From positions 62,001 to 126,000 of the forward strand of contig JALNQF010000005.1 of assembly GCA_028456385.1 (NCBI GenBank): DNA of 64,000 nucleotides, in the 5' to 3' direction. The position numbers and the translations under genes are program-made. The DNA comes from Ophiosphaerella korrae (Eukaryota > Ascomycota > Dothideomycetes > Pleosporales > Phaeosphaeriaceae). The notes under the pieces were generated by a model. It worked only from the letters and a program-made list of their open reading frames with translations. It made no database searches and was not told where the DNA came from. Below are positions 24,554 through 33,401 of this stretch, in pieces. The stretch's first letter is position 1, and each line of letters begins with the position of its first letter.

Positions 24554-26695
24554 ATGCTTTCTTCAAGTTCAACTGAAAGCCTTTTGAACTTGTTCCCAAT
24601 GTTTGGTCATCCTGGAATCAGTGCGCTTGAGTATGCGGGCCAGGTCGAGGCGATGAAGAAGCAAAGTGCAAGCTTGAGTGAAGGATCACTAAAGCGCAAG
24701 TCTACAGGCAGTAAGCTTGATGACTTCACAGTTTCTCCAAATCTCATCAATACAGAACTAGAGGATGGTGGGGTGACGCCACTGCCTTATTGTATTGACG
24801 AGTATGGCTATCAGCAGCGAAAGAGAGGCGTCTTTATCAACCGTACTCCACAACACTATGAGGCTCGACCAAGCAAGTATGTCGAGGTGTACCGACCTTC
24901 ACGAGCTGAAAGTGAGAACTACTCTCGTCCACTCTCTCGAGCTAGTGTGGCCAGCACCAGTCAGGCGATAGCGACCCAGCGTGGTCTCAGCCCCTCATCT
25001 GAGGCCGATTCATGTTCATCACCAGACGTGAATCGTTCTTCTATAAACCCACATTGGCGCTCATTTTCTGCACCCCCCAACAAGACGTCTACTCATGACT
25101 CGGGTGCTGCCACCCCTATCAGTCATCTCACCAGGGAGTCAAGCCTCTGGAGCACCAAGACATCACACCATCAAGGCCAGGAGACGAAACGCCAGCGACG
25201 CCAGACGCCCCTCAAGCTCGCTAATTCGAAAAGAATTAATGTCTCAGGATACGCGCCTTCGGGACCTTGGATAACTGAACATGATTGCCATGACGCGGAC
25301 GGCTTCATTGGCGACGTACCCTTTGACATGGACCGCGAGATATCAGCTGAGATAAAAACCTTTAGTATCATCCAGAAATATTTTGACAGCCAACGAAGTA
25401 GCCCAGTACTGCCCTCAAGCGTCAGCCCTGGACCTCTCTCCTCCAATCCACCAACCATTCCATTATCAACATCACCAGAGCCGAGCCTGCACAAATCATT
25501 CCGGGAACCTATCATCATCTATCCGATTGATGAAATGCTAGATGAAGCACCACCCGTACCGGACAGAAGCCCAAAGCGGCTCACCAATCCTGGTTTCCCA
25601 CCCCCCACCAGTCCCACAGAGTCTAAAGCAATTGATGCGGAATTCGGAGCTGACGGCCGATGCTCACCGTATAATGAGGACAAGGGAGTCCTCCACAATC
25701 CCAAAAAGAGTACCAAACAACGACTACAAGCAAGATCTGCTGGCATAGAGAAACTAGCACCACCTATCCTCAGCCATGACTCCATCACAGCCAGCAGTGA
25801 GTTAGGTTTGAACGATTTAAGCTACTATCTAAAACACACGGGACCTGTAACAGACACCCAGTCCGCCACGACGCAACAGAAGAAGAAGAGTTTGAAACTG
25901 TTCAAGGTCAAACGGAGGAAGAGTCTTGCTGCACGTGTTGGCTCCGTGGAAGGCTCCCCACAACGAGCAAGAAACCGACCTCCAGTACCAACATGCGCAA
26001 GGGAGATGATCACGAATGCTGGAGCAAGACATCTGAAGATCATCGTTCCAGCTGATACCTCGCCTAGAAACCAAGTTCCCACATTTCTGTTAGCGGAACA
26101 GCGAATACAGCGCCACCCAAGACATGTGCCTATCTCCTTCACCGAAGAGATGCTCAGTCCTCTTGCAGGTTCACAAGTTGAGAGTATAATCGCCAGCTAT
26201 GAAACACCAAAGCGGTCATTCTCGACGCCTGTAACACGCTCATCTCGCAGCCCCAAGAAATCTCCAAAAACGCCAGAATCTGTCCCTATTCATTCTAATC
26301 CATTAGCCTTGCGCGACGAGCAAACACGAGCACGGAAACTTAGAGACCTCCAGCGCATCAAGCGTAGACCGGTACCTGTCCACGCTCGTGAACAGCAGCA
26401 TCCAGTTCCTAATGCGGGTGCGTTGCCAACGCCAGCTCATACCCCAGAGCCAGTCATCGCCAGCACACTCGAAGAAGAACGCATTGAGGAGAAACGTTTG
26501 GATCGTCTCCAGGACACGGTTGAGTTGCTACAAGAACAGAACAAACAACTTACAGAGGCGCTCGCGAGATTCGTCGGGCTAAATTTCGACGGTAAGGAAT
26601 TAAAGACTGAAGATATTCTCGAGGCATCAAGGGAAACTAGAGATATTCACAAAGGGTGTGTAGCTTTTGAAATGAGGGCCAGGCAGAAGTCATGA
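24554..26695 (+). CDS. Uncharacterised Ser/Pro-rich disordered protein with C-terminal coiled coil
   Basis: A single open frame of 713 codons from the ATG at 24554; I do not recognise the family. Most of the protein is predicted disorder by composition: dense Ser, Pro and Thr, many SP/TP sites, and RSPKKSPKTP near residue 575. A basic patch, KKKSLKLFKVKRRKSLA, lies at about 445-461. Near the end (about 635-675) a heptad-like segment reading EEERIEEKRLDRLQDTVE followed by LLQEQNKQLTEAL should form a coiled coil. Conserved-looking short blocks near the start include NLFPMFGHPGIS and PLPYCIDEYGYQQRKRGVF. It may be a fungus-specific scaffold or phospho-regulated protein, but nothing shows a reaction. 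A transposon lies 33-34 bases beyond its stop. Unseen upstream exons cannot be excluded. Confidence 0.6.
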   Translation: MLSSSSTESLLNLFPMFGHPGISALEYAGQVEAMKKQSASLSEGSLKRKSTGSKLDDFTVSPNLINTELEDGGVTPLPYCIDEYGYQQRKRGVFINRTPQHYEARPSKYVEVYRPSRAESENYSRPLSRASVASTSQAIATQRGLSPSSEADSCSSPDVNRSSINPHWRSFSAPPNKTSTHDSGAATPISHLTRESSLWSTKTSHHQGQETKRQRRQTPLKLANSKRINVSGYAPSGPWITEHDCHDADGFIGDVPFDMDREISAEIKTFSIIQKYFDSQRSSPVLPSSVSPGPLSSNPPTIPLSTSPEPSLHKSFREPIIIYPIDEMLDEAPPVPDRSPKRLTNPGFPPPTSPTESKAIDAEFGADGRCSPYNEDKGVLHNPKKSTKQRLQARSAGIEKLAPPILSHDSITASSELGLNDLSYYLKHTGPVTDTQSATTQQKKKSLKLFKVKRRKSLAARVGSVEGSPQRARNRPPVPTCAREMITNAGARHLKIIVPADTSPRNQVPTFLLAEQRIQRHPRHVPISFTEEMLSPLAGSQVESIIASYETPKRSFSTPVTRSSRSPKKSPKTPESVPIHSNPLALRDEQTRARKLRDLQRIKRRPVPVHAREQQHPVPNAGALPTPAHTPEPVIASTLEEERIEEKRLDRLQDTVELLQEQNKQLTEALARFVGLNFDGKELKTEDILEASRETRDIHKGCVAFEMRARQKS

Positions 26696-26729
26696 ATGAC
26701 GCTGGGCTATTATGATAGCACTTGATATA

Positions 26730-26791
26730 ACGTGGTTTACAAGCGAGTGACGCGCACAAGCGAGTGACGCACCCCACCAACTTTGCGCACC
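26730..26791 (+). repeat. Left terminal inverted repeat of the transposon
   Basis: 62 bp beginning ACGTGGTTTACAAGC, matching the right end with one C/T difference. It contains two direct copies of ACAAGCGAGTGACGC, at 26739 and 26756 (17 bp period), which are candidate transposase-binding sites. Confidence 0.92.
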
Positions 26792-26850
26792 TGTTCAAGC
26801 GCACAACTCAACAACGCAGTAGAGTGGAGAGTATATATTTATATAATAAA

Positions 26851-28481
26851 TCAAGTAGTAGCTTCTCCATCTTTCTTACATGTACGTGAGTTGTGCCCAG
26901 TCTCTCTGCACCTCTTACAGCGTGCGCGAGCCTGGCGACTCGAGCCTGAACGCCGCCTACTCTCGCGCTGTTCACGATCAATCTGGTGATCAGCCTCTAG
27001 TTGAGCAATTATATCCTCTCCCTGTCCCTTTTTTAAGACTCCTTTCTTCTGAATCCGCTTCTTTTTTCGTGATTTACGCTTGCTGGCTGCCTCATTGGCT
27101 CTCTCAAGACTGGAGATCCGATCGCGCATTAACTCAGCTTCCAGCATCATTGTATGAGCTCCCTTTTTGAGTTGATTGATTGCGTCAATAACTGATGCTG
27201 GCGATGAGCTCTTGTGCCGGCGTACGCGCTCACGTATAAGCGTTGACTGAGCCTCCAGCTCACGTACGTTACTCGGCGTGCAAGCTACCAGGGAGCCTCT
27301 GGTAGAGCTGGAGTAGCTGGAGTAGGCGTACGGAGCTAGACATTAAGTCTTGAGATAACTACTTCTGGCTGAAGTGGAACAAGGCTAGTAGCTTGAAAAG
27401 CTGAGTAAATATTTACTCTTGTAAAGGCCTGGTTAAAGGCTGCGTAGAAGGCTAGCAGGAATTCAAGTTTGGTAATGTGATTGATATGGTTCTGGATTAG
27501 GCTCTCAACCTGACGGCTGTACGCCTTCTTCAATGGAGAGAAGCAGCTAATATCAAGAGGCTGAAGTAAGTGAGATGAGTGAGCTAGTATATAGAGCGTA
27601 TAGATGTTGTTCTCCTTGTAGATCTCGTCAAACTCAAGAGAGTGGTGGCTCCCGTGACCATTAAGTATAAGTAGCCGACGCGCACCAACTACTCGGTTCT
27701 TTGTATACTCATTGAAGTGCTTAAGCTAGTCAATAGCTAGCTTATCTGTCGTCCAGCTATTTTCGCTAATTCTGATAGCCCAGTCTCGTGGGATACAGTC
27801 TTCCTCGTACTAGGTAGAAAGGTGGGACTTGCCGGCGAAGATAAGGAACAGTGGGACTACCTGGCTAGTAGCATTGATTGCAGCAATTGCTGTTATCTAC
27901 TTACGATTGCCAGGCTGGATAGCCTTTGGCCTACCTCTCCTCTCTGACCCTGTTACAACAAGCTGAGTTGTAATCTTACCTATTATAAAGCCAGCCTCGT
28001 CGAAGTTGTAGACGTCCTCATCAGCTATCCTATACATAGCTTTTGTACGCTGCACCCGCTTAAACCAACTACTTATAGTAGCTAGGTCCTCACATAAGGC
28101 TCGCTGCCTATCGTATGGGCGATTGAAACGCGTCGTAAGACTGCCTGTACGCTTGACAAAGTTGCGCGCCCAGTGGATGCCGACAGGGCTGCCTCCACGC
28201 TGAGAGAGTAGTTTATCAGCCATCTCACGCACAGCAGAATCTAGATTGAGAATATAATCGACTATTACCTCCTCCTCTAGCTGGCTGAGCCTCCTTGATT
28301 TGGGCTGGCAATCGCGTCGGGCAGAGACACCAGCGCGTCGGCGACGCAGCGTTGCTTCAGATACTTGAAAGACTGCTGCAGCTAACCTATTGCCTTGAAT
28401 CTGGTTTGATTTGATAGATGAGATAGCAAGCCGAATATCTGCTTCATCTGAAGTTAACTGAGTAGCGTGGCGTTGAGCCAT
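26851..28481 (-). pseudogene. Degenerate pogo/Fot1-like transposase with C-terminal zinc knuckle
   Basis: Reading from the ATG at 28481, the frame runs to 27336 with three internal TAG codons, at 27897-27899, 27810-27812 and 27726-27728. Each lies where a Trp is plausible (for example before YEEDCIPRDW). The N terminus resembles CENP-B/psq helix-turn-helix domains (EATLRRRRAGV, then HWARNFVKRTGSL). The DDE_1 core shows DEAGFIIG (first Asp), LILNGHGSH where the second Asp is expected but Asn is present (27660-27662), and LLQPLDISCFSPLKKAY (third Asp). After 27336 the reading frame is interrupted by stop codons and one apparent frameshift. It then resumes to 26851 with a basic segment and a CX2CX4HX4C zinc knuckle (CKRCRETGHNSRTC). 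The enzyme cannot be functional. Confidence 0.88.
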
Positions 28482-28500
28482 TGTAAGTTGAGATAAGATG

Positions 28501-28562
28501 GGTGCGCAAAGTTGGTGGGGTGCGTCACTCGCTTGTACGCGTCACTCGCTTGTAAACCACGT
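28501..28562 (-). repeat. Right terminal inverted repeat of the transposon
   Basis: 62 bp, the reverse complement of 26730-26791 with one mismatch. It carries the same pair of 15 bp direct repeats. The mismatch is a CpA/TpA difference, in line with the mutation pattern inside the element. Confidence 0.92.
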
Positions 28563-28564
28563 TA

Positions 28565-29034
28565 TATGAATATAATATCTCCTTTGAAGGATAAACTCAA
28601 AATCTTTCGCGTATCAAGTCTATCTATAGTGAGGCTACAAATGCAGCCCTTGGATCCGGATCCGGCGACAATCATGACGTTCGGTCTAAATTTAGGTGAC
28701 ATTTTCCTGAGCTAGGTATTCAGCTGTCATCAAGCAATACTCCGCCAACCTCAAAATCTCCAAAAGTAAATATAAACCTGCTCTCGGGCTTGACCAAACC
28801 TAGCCTGAACTTCCTTCCTCGTGCCCCCTTTCAACCTCATTATCCCATCTTCTACAAGATCGCCGCTTCTCACACCGCTAGCTTATCGATAAGCCTTTGG
28901 AATAACCCAGCACCCCTCCATTTCTCCCTCGACAACGTTGAATTGCGCTTGCAAGAAGTGTTCTAGGCTCGACATACGCATTCATACAATCTCAAGCCCT
29001 GTACCAACCAGCTTGTGTTCCATCTAGCGAAACA
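28565..29034. promoter_or_regulatory. Promoter and leader region of GNA1
   Basis: 470 bp between the transposon and GNA1. The last 200 bases are C/T-rich (CCCTCCATTTCTCCCTCG and similar), typical of fungal leaders. No binding site can be named with confidence. Confidence 0.4.
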
Positions 29035-29713
29035 ATGGCCGACTCAACAGCGCCGCTCTTCACCTCAGACCTCATTTCGCCCGAAGTCCTCAAAGTACTG
29101 CCAGAGGGATACAGCTGTCGCCCCATACAGAGAAATGACTACCATAGTGGGTTTCTAGATGTGTTGAGGGTGCTTACAACGGTTGGAGACGTTACTGAGG
29201 AGGTAGGCAAGCCCCCCGCCAATACATCTCAGGTCGAGCCCAGTATGATATTCGGAGGCATCTAGTGCATTGCATTGCAGCACACGGGCTTTTTTAAAGC
29301 TAAATATTTGAAATAGCAATGGAACGAGCGCTACGACTGGATGTACAAGCGCAACGACGAGTACTACCTCCTCTGCATCACCGATAGCTCTAACAAAATC
29401 GTCGGCACGGGTGCGTTGATTGTCGAGCGCAAGTTTATACATCAGTTGGGTCTCGTGGGGCATATTGAGGATATTGCCGTTGCCAAAGATCAGCAAGGAA
29501 AGAAATTGGGTCTAAGGATTATCCAGGCGCTGGATTTTGTTGCTGAGAAGGTGGGCTGCTACAAGGTATGTACAATTACTCGTTATAAATGAAGAGAATA
29601 CACTAACACTGCAATAGACAATTCTTGATTGTTCTGAGGCGAACGAGGGCTTCTACGTCAAGTGTGGATTCAAGCGGGCTGGTCTAGAGATGGCGCATTA
29701 TTATGGACGGTGA
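29035..29713 (+). CDS. GNA1: Glucosamine-6-phosphate N-acetyltransferase
   Basis: Three exons: 29035-29202, 29317-29565 and 29618-29713, giving 170 aa, the usual size of fungal Gna1. The enzyme transfers acetyl from acetyl-CoA to glucosamine-6-phosphate in the cytosol, the second step toward UDP-GlcNAc for chitin, N-glycans and GPI anchors. Visible GNAT features are the N-terminal YSCRPIQRNDY block, the YYLLCITDSSNKIVGTGAL strand pair, GHIEDIAVAKDQQGKKLG (acetyl-CoA pyrophosphate loop, about residues 103-120) and the ending DCSEANEGFYVKCGFKRAGLEM. Introns are GT-AG (GAG|GTAGGC and AAG|GTATGT) and phase 0. The start ATG is in GAAACAATGG context. The gene is essential in yeast. It is flanked by the dead transposon on one side and TRM44 on the other. 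Confidence 0.95.
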
Positions 29714-30226
29714 GCCATGTGTGAAATTCGCACTAGGAATAGAGGCTGAGATCAGCTAGTGGGAAGCTGTGATTGCATTGGAGGCGTTGTGAACTTGCTG
29801 TGGACAATGTCCTGCGAGCAACTGGGTATAGAGAATTATAGAGTACACACGTCACATCGTTGCGAGTAAAGATGCAGTGCTTTGCTATTTGTCCGCCGTG
29901 TCGCAATGCTAGGAGAATTCGCAATATTTTGTCATCAAAGAACAATGCGGTAGCGCAGTTTGGGGCACATTGTTACTGCCCCCCCACCTTGCACGCTACT
30001 GCAGGTACTATCGTTGATTTTCGAGGATTTGAAATTTTACCACAAAGAGGCCAGACTTCATTTAAAGGAATACTCTCTGTTGCTAGTATCACTCGTCAGG
30101 GAATGCCCCTTTTTTGCGTGGCCTGATGCAGGCAAAGCGGCGACCGCGTGACTCATACTAATTGTTGCAAATTCAACATTACTGCTACAGAAGCGCCAAA
30201 ATCGAGACCTACATAGGAGCCCAAGT
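29714..30226. other. Intergenic region between GNA1 and TRM44
   Basis: About 510 bp with no supported gene. It should contain the GNA1 3' UTR and the TRM44 promoter. Short frames at 29860-30150 have no motifs. Confidence 0.4.
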
Positions 30227-32029
30227 ATGAGAGCTGAAGACATGACTCAATGTTTGGAGCAAGAGCTAGTAAAGGCTGTCAACAGCGAAGTGTCGACGAC
30301 AGAAGCTCCGATGGCCTCCTCTAGCAATGCATCACAAGAAACTCCTGGCAGCAAGTTCTCCCCGTATGATCTTTCCACAGCTCCTGTCATCGATTCTGGC
30401 CTTCCATTTGAACTATGGACCATCGTTCAATCAATACCCACAAACTTTTTGCCGCTATATTTCCTCGAAGTCAGCAGGAACCTGCTCGAAAACCCCAATC
30501 TGACAGTTTCATACCTCTCACGCGCAGAGCTATCGTACCAAAGCTTCACTGACACAACTTTCAATCCAAAAGCCACAGCTTCAGAAGATTTAGCCAGTAT
30601 AATCAAGCATCTACGACCTGATTGTCGGCCACGGCTCTTGGAAGGCGGGGTGGACGGATACGAACTTGAATGGACAGTTGTGAGAAAGCTAATCCCTCGT
30701 AATCCAAAATTAGATGACGCCCTAATGCAAACATGTCATCTATTCACATCAACGGACGACATTGTGATCAAGGCGCCAGACGGAGTGCAACACACCACCA
30801 AAGCAGAGCGCTATCTTGTCATATACATCCCTCACGTCACAAGCCCAGAAGAGATACCATTCTATCACCCCACTGTACGCTCCCTGGCTATTCTTTACAC
30901 ATACCTCCCGACCCACAGCGAACATTCCATCCTCCCATCCTTAGGTACTCTCTCAATATACTTCGACATCTTCCCCTCTCACCCAATAGACAACCGTCTT
31001 TCCCGCACAGGATTAAAGCTCCTAGAAATCATCCACAAACATTCCAAAGGACGACAAGCTGGATACAAAAAACGTGTGCACCATGACCAACTCATCCCAC
31101 AAAAACGGTTTCAAGACACGTATGCATATCTCAAGGGGAAATATGCAAAAAGCCTGATCGAAGCGTGGGTCGAGCAAACACCGCCGGAGAAACATGTCTT
31201 CGAAGACTTGGGCATTGCTGCTTTTCTCATCGAACTATGGACAGACATGTACACTGGGCCACCAGCGACAACAAACATCACTTTAAATGACAACGCATCG
31301 AAAAGCGCGTTCCCAGGCTTCGTCGACATAGGCTGTGGCAATGGCGTGCTAGTCTACATCCTCAACGCTGAAGGCTGGACTGGCTGGGGCTTTGACGCGC
31401 GACGGAGGAAAACATGGTCTGCATTTGGTGCCGGCTACGACGATAAATTGAAGGAATTACTCCTTGTGCCACGAATTCTCACTATGTCTTTGGCGGAAAC
31501 TCTTCAAGATACTCCTCCTACGCACGACGGCTCCTTTCCGGAGGGCACTTTTATCATTAGCAATCATGCCGATGAACTTACGCCTTGGACTCCGTTGCTC
31601 GCGTATCTTTCCAACTCGCCGTTCATCGCGATTCCATGCTGTAGTCATGACTTGGGTGGTGCGAGGTTTCGGTCTCCGGTGCATAGGAAATATATCGTCG
31701 AGGACCCAAATGCGACGGGAAAGGAGAAGAATAAGCAGCCGTCTGCGTATGCTAGTTTGTGCAGTTGGGTAAGCCACTTGACTGAGCAAGTGGGATACAA
31801 AGTTGAGAAGGAGCACTTGAGGATTCCCTCGACGAGAAATATTGCTGTATTGGGGCGGCAGAGTGAAGTGCAAACTAGCGAGGAAAAAGGTTTGGAGGCA
31901 AAGGTACAGTCAATGAGACATTTGGTAGAGAAGGAAATGGGTGGTGTAGTCACGATTGAGCATGTCAGGTTGATGTGGATGAAGAGTGGTGGTGGTGAAT
32001 TAGTGAAGACAGGGAAAGGAGGGCATTGA
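30227..32029 (+). CDS. TRM44: tRNA(Ser) Um44 2'-O-methyltransferase Trm44
   Basis: Single exon, 600 aa. Trm44 methylates the ribose of U44 in tRNA-Ser in the cytoplasm, using S-adenosylmethionine, and helps stabilise these tRNAs. The SAM motif is clear: FVDIGCGNGVLVYIL (about residues 365-379), followed by the family signature GWTGWGFDARRRKTW. Later blocks typical of Trm44 are IISNHADELTPWTPLLA, FIAIPCCSHDLGGARF and the C-terminal IPSTRNIAVLGR. The N-terminal half includes the conserved EDLGIAAFLIELW helix just before the methyltransferase fold. The start is the first ATG of the frame; Met at residues 6 or 29 could also be used, because residues 1-45 look unstructured and Ser/Thr-rich. Confidence 0.92.
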   Translation: MRAEDMTQCLEQELVKAVNSEVSTTEAPMASSSNASQETPGSKFSPYDLSTAPVIDSGLPFELWTIVQSIPTNFLPLYFLEVSRNLLENPNLTVSYLSRAELSYQSFTDTTFNPKATASEDLASIIKHLRPDCRPRLLEGGVDGYELEWTVVRKLIPRNPKLDDALMQTCHLFTSTDDIVIKAPDGVQHTTKAERYLVIYIPHVTSPEEIPFYHPTVRSLAILYTYLPTHSEHSILPSLGTLSIYFDIFPSHPIDNRLSRTGLKLLEIIHKHSKGRQAGYKKRVHHDQLIPQKRFQDTYAYLKGKYAKSLIEAWVEQTPPEKHVFEDLGIAAFLIELWTDMYTGPPATTNITLNDNASKSAFPGFVDIGCGNGVLVYILNAEGWTGWGFDARRRKTWSAFGAGYDDKLKELLLVPRILTMSLAETLQDTPPTHDGSFPEGTFIISNHADELTPWTPLLAYLSNSPFIAIPCCSHDLGGARFRSPVHRKYIVEDPNATGKEKNKQPSAYASLCSWVSHLTEQVGYKVEKEHLRIPSTRNIAVLGRQSEVQTSEEKGLEAKVQSMRHLVEKEMGGVVTIEHVRLMWMKSGGGELVKTGKGGH

Positions 32030-32318
32030 GTGACGTTGTGGTGTAGTCTCTTCTTACTGGATCACTATGATGACCTTGCAGAGTTTCTAGATAGATCTTA
32101 TCACGAAGTGAATAGACACTGAAGCGTAGTGGGTATCATTGAGAACATGACCATCTCTAGGTGCGAGAAGGCAACCTGAGTGGACAATGGATTCGTAGTA
32201 TCATCCTTTCATTTCGCCGTAAGCCACCGTGACCGATCCCATTTTGTGATGCAGCGAAGATTCGATATGAAGATAACCCATGAACCAGCCATTTGCTCCT
32301 TAGACGATTGAGAGACAC

Positions 32319-33104
32319 CTAAGAAGCAGGAGCAGCACCACGTCCACGGCCAAAGCCACCACGGAACTCAGGCTTGAACTCGCCGGGGGCACCACCCTCG
32401 CCCTTCTCGCCCTGGTCACGTCGTCGGTAACCGTCACGGTCGCCACCCCGGTCGCCGCCACGTCCACCGCGACCTCCTCCGCGCCTTTCGCGGTCATCAC
32501 CACCACCGAGCATTCCTCGGGGAGGAGCAGAGCGCTGCTGCTTGATGTGGGTCTGGGGCACAATCTCAGCGGGGAGGTGGAGCCACTCGCGGAGGTAATC
32601 GAGGCCCTCGGGGGTGAGGGTGTAGTAGTAGTACTGCCATGAGAAGCGAGTCTTGAGGTAGCCGCGGGAGGTCAGCGATTGGCCTGCAAGGAATTAGACA
32701 TGGCCTTGTAGCACGTATGCACCGGAACTACTGACAGGCCTTGACGACGTAAAGGTTCTTGGTATCAATGTCGCCATGCTTGGGAAGGTTGAAATCCTTC
32801 TTTGCGACGAGAACGCCCTCTGTGGTGACCGTGTGTCAGCCTATCCTTATATGCAGCAAAGCCGCGAAATTGTAGAAACATGCCATAGCCATGGCTCGAA
32901 TGCAATTCGGAATACTAACCTCGGAAGAGGTACCTAGAGGATGAGCGTTAGCGATTGTGTTTCTGAGAATGAATACAGGAGTCAAGTGAAGCCCAAGCTC
33001 AAGGTTGGATAAATGTCCACGTCTCGATTGTGCGGCAGCATTGACAAGATGTAAAGGTAGACTAACTCATGGATCTTCTTGCGATCGGCCTTGGGAATAA
33101 GCAT
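32319..33104 (-). CDS. RPS10: Small ribosomal subunit protein eS10
   Basis: Four exons: 33067-33104, 32920-32933, 32736-32819 and 32319-32683, giving 166 aa. Exon 2 is a 14 nt microexon encoding part of EYLFRE. The joined N terminus reads [20 protein letters not shown], the eukaryotic S10 start. [19 protein letters not shown] and [15 protein letters not shown] follow, all classic eS10 sequence. The C-terminal 55 residues are an Arg-Gly-rich tail ([15 protein letters not shown]) ending in [10 protein letters not shown]. eS10 sits in the 40S head near the mRNA entry side. Donors are weak in places (GTTAGT twice and GTCAGT), which is unusual for so highly expressed a gene, but every phase agrees. 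It is divergent with SDE2, with 297 bp between the start codons. Confidence 0.93.
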
Positions 33105-33401
33105 CTTGACGGTTGCGACTGAGTTTCGAGGATGCTGTCGTTAGATGGTGGTGGTCGATGGGGAAGAAGTTCGCGACAGAGATAGCTGGAGCATTTTGGG
33201 GGACGAGTGCGGGTGGTCCGTGCACTCGGCTATCATTAGCGCAACGCCATGATGCTAGCGCTTGATCAACCTCTCCGCCTGTTGAACGCCTCCAATGCTT
33301 TTCCCTCTTGACAAAGAGACTCTCTCGCACACGCTCTAAATCATACCACATCCCTGCTTTAACAACACGGGCGCGCCCCGAGATAATACAACGCCACAAC
33401 T
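33105..33401. promoter_or_regulatory. Shared divergent promoter of RPS10 and SDE2
   Basis: Only 297 bp separate the two start codons, so both promoters and both leaders must lie here. C/T-rich stretches near 33270-33330 face SDE2 and a G/T-rich block near 33130-33210 faces RPS10. No named binding site is claimed. Confidence 0.55.

Larger units (their letters stand above)
26730..28562. mobile_element. Complete but inactivated pogo/Fot1-like DNA transposon (1833 bp)
   Basis: The element is bounded by 62 bp terminal inverted repeats differing at one base and is flanked on both sides by TA (26728-26729 and 28563-28564), the target duplication expected for Tc1/mariner-pogo elements. Length and a single transposase gene on the minus strand fit the Fot1/pogo group. 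The transposase frame is open end to end except for three in-frame amber codons, so this copy cannot make a full-length enzyme. It sits 34 bases after the stop codon of the gene at 24554-26695 and about 470 bases before GNA1, so the only part of the neighbours it is likely to touch is the upstream gene's 3' UTR. Confidence 0.9.
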
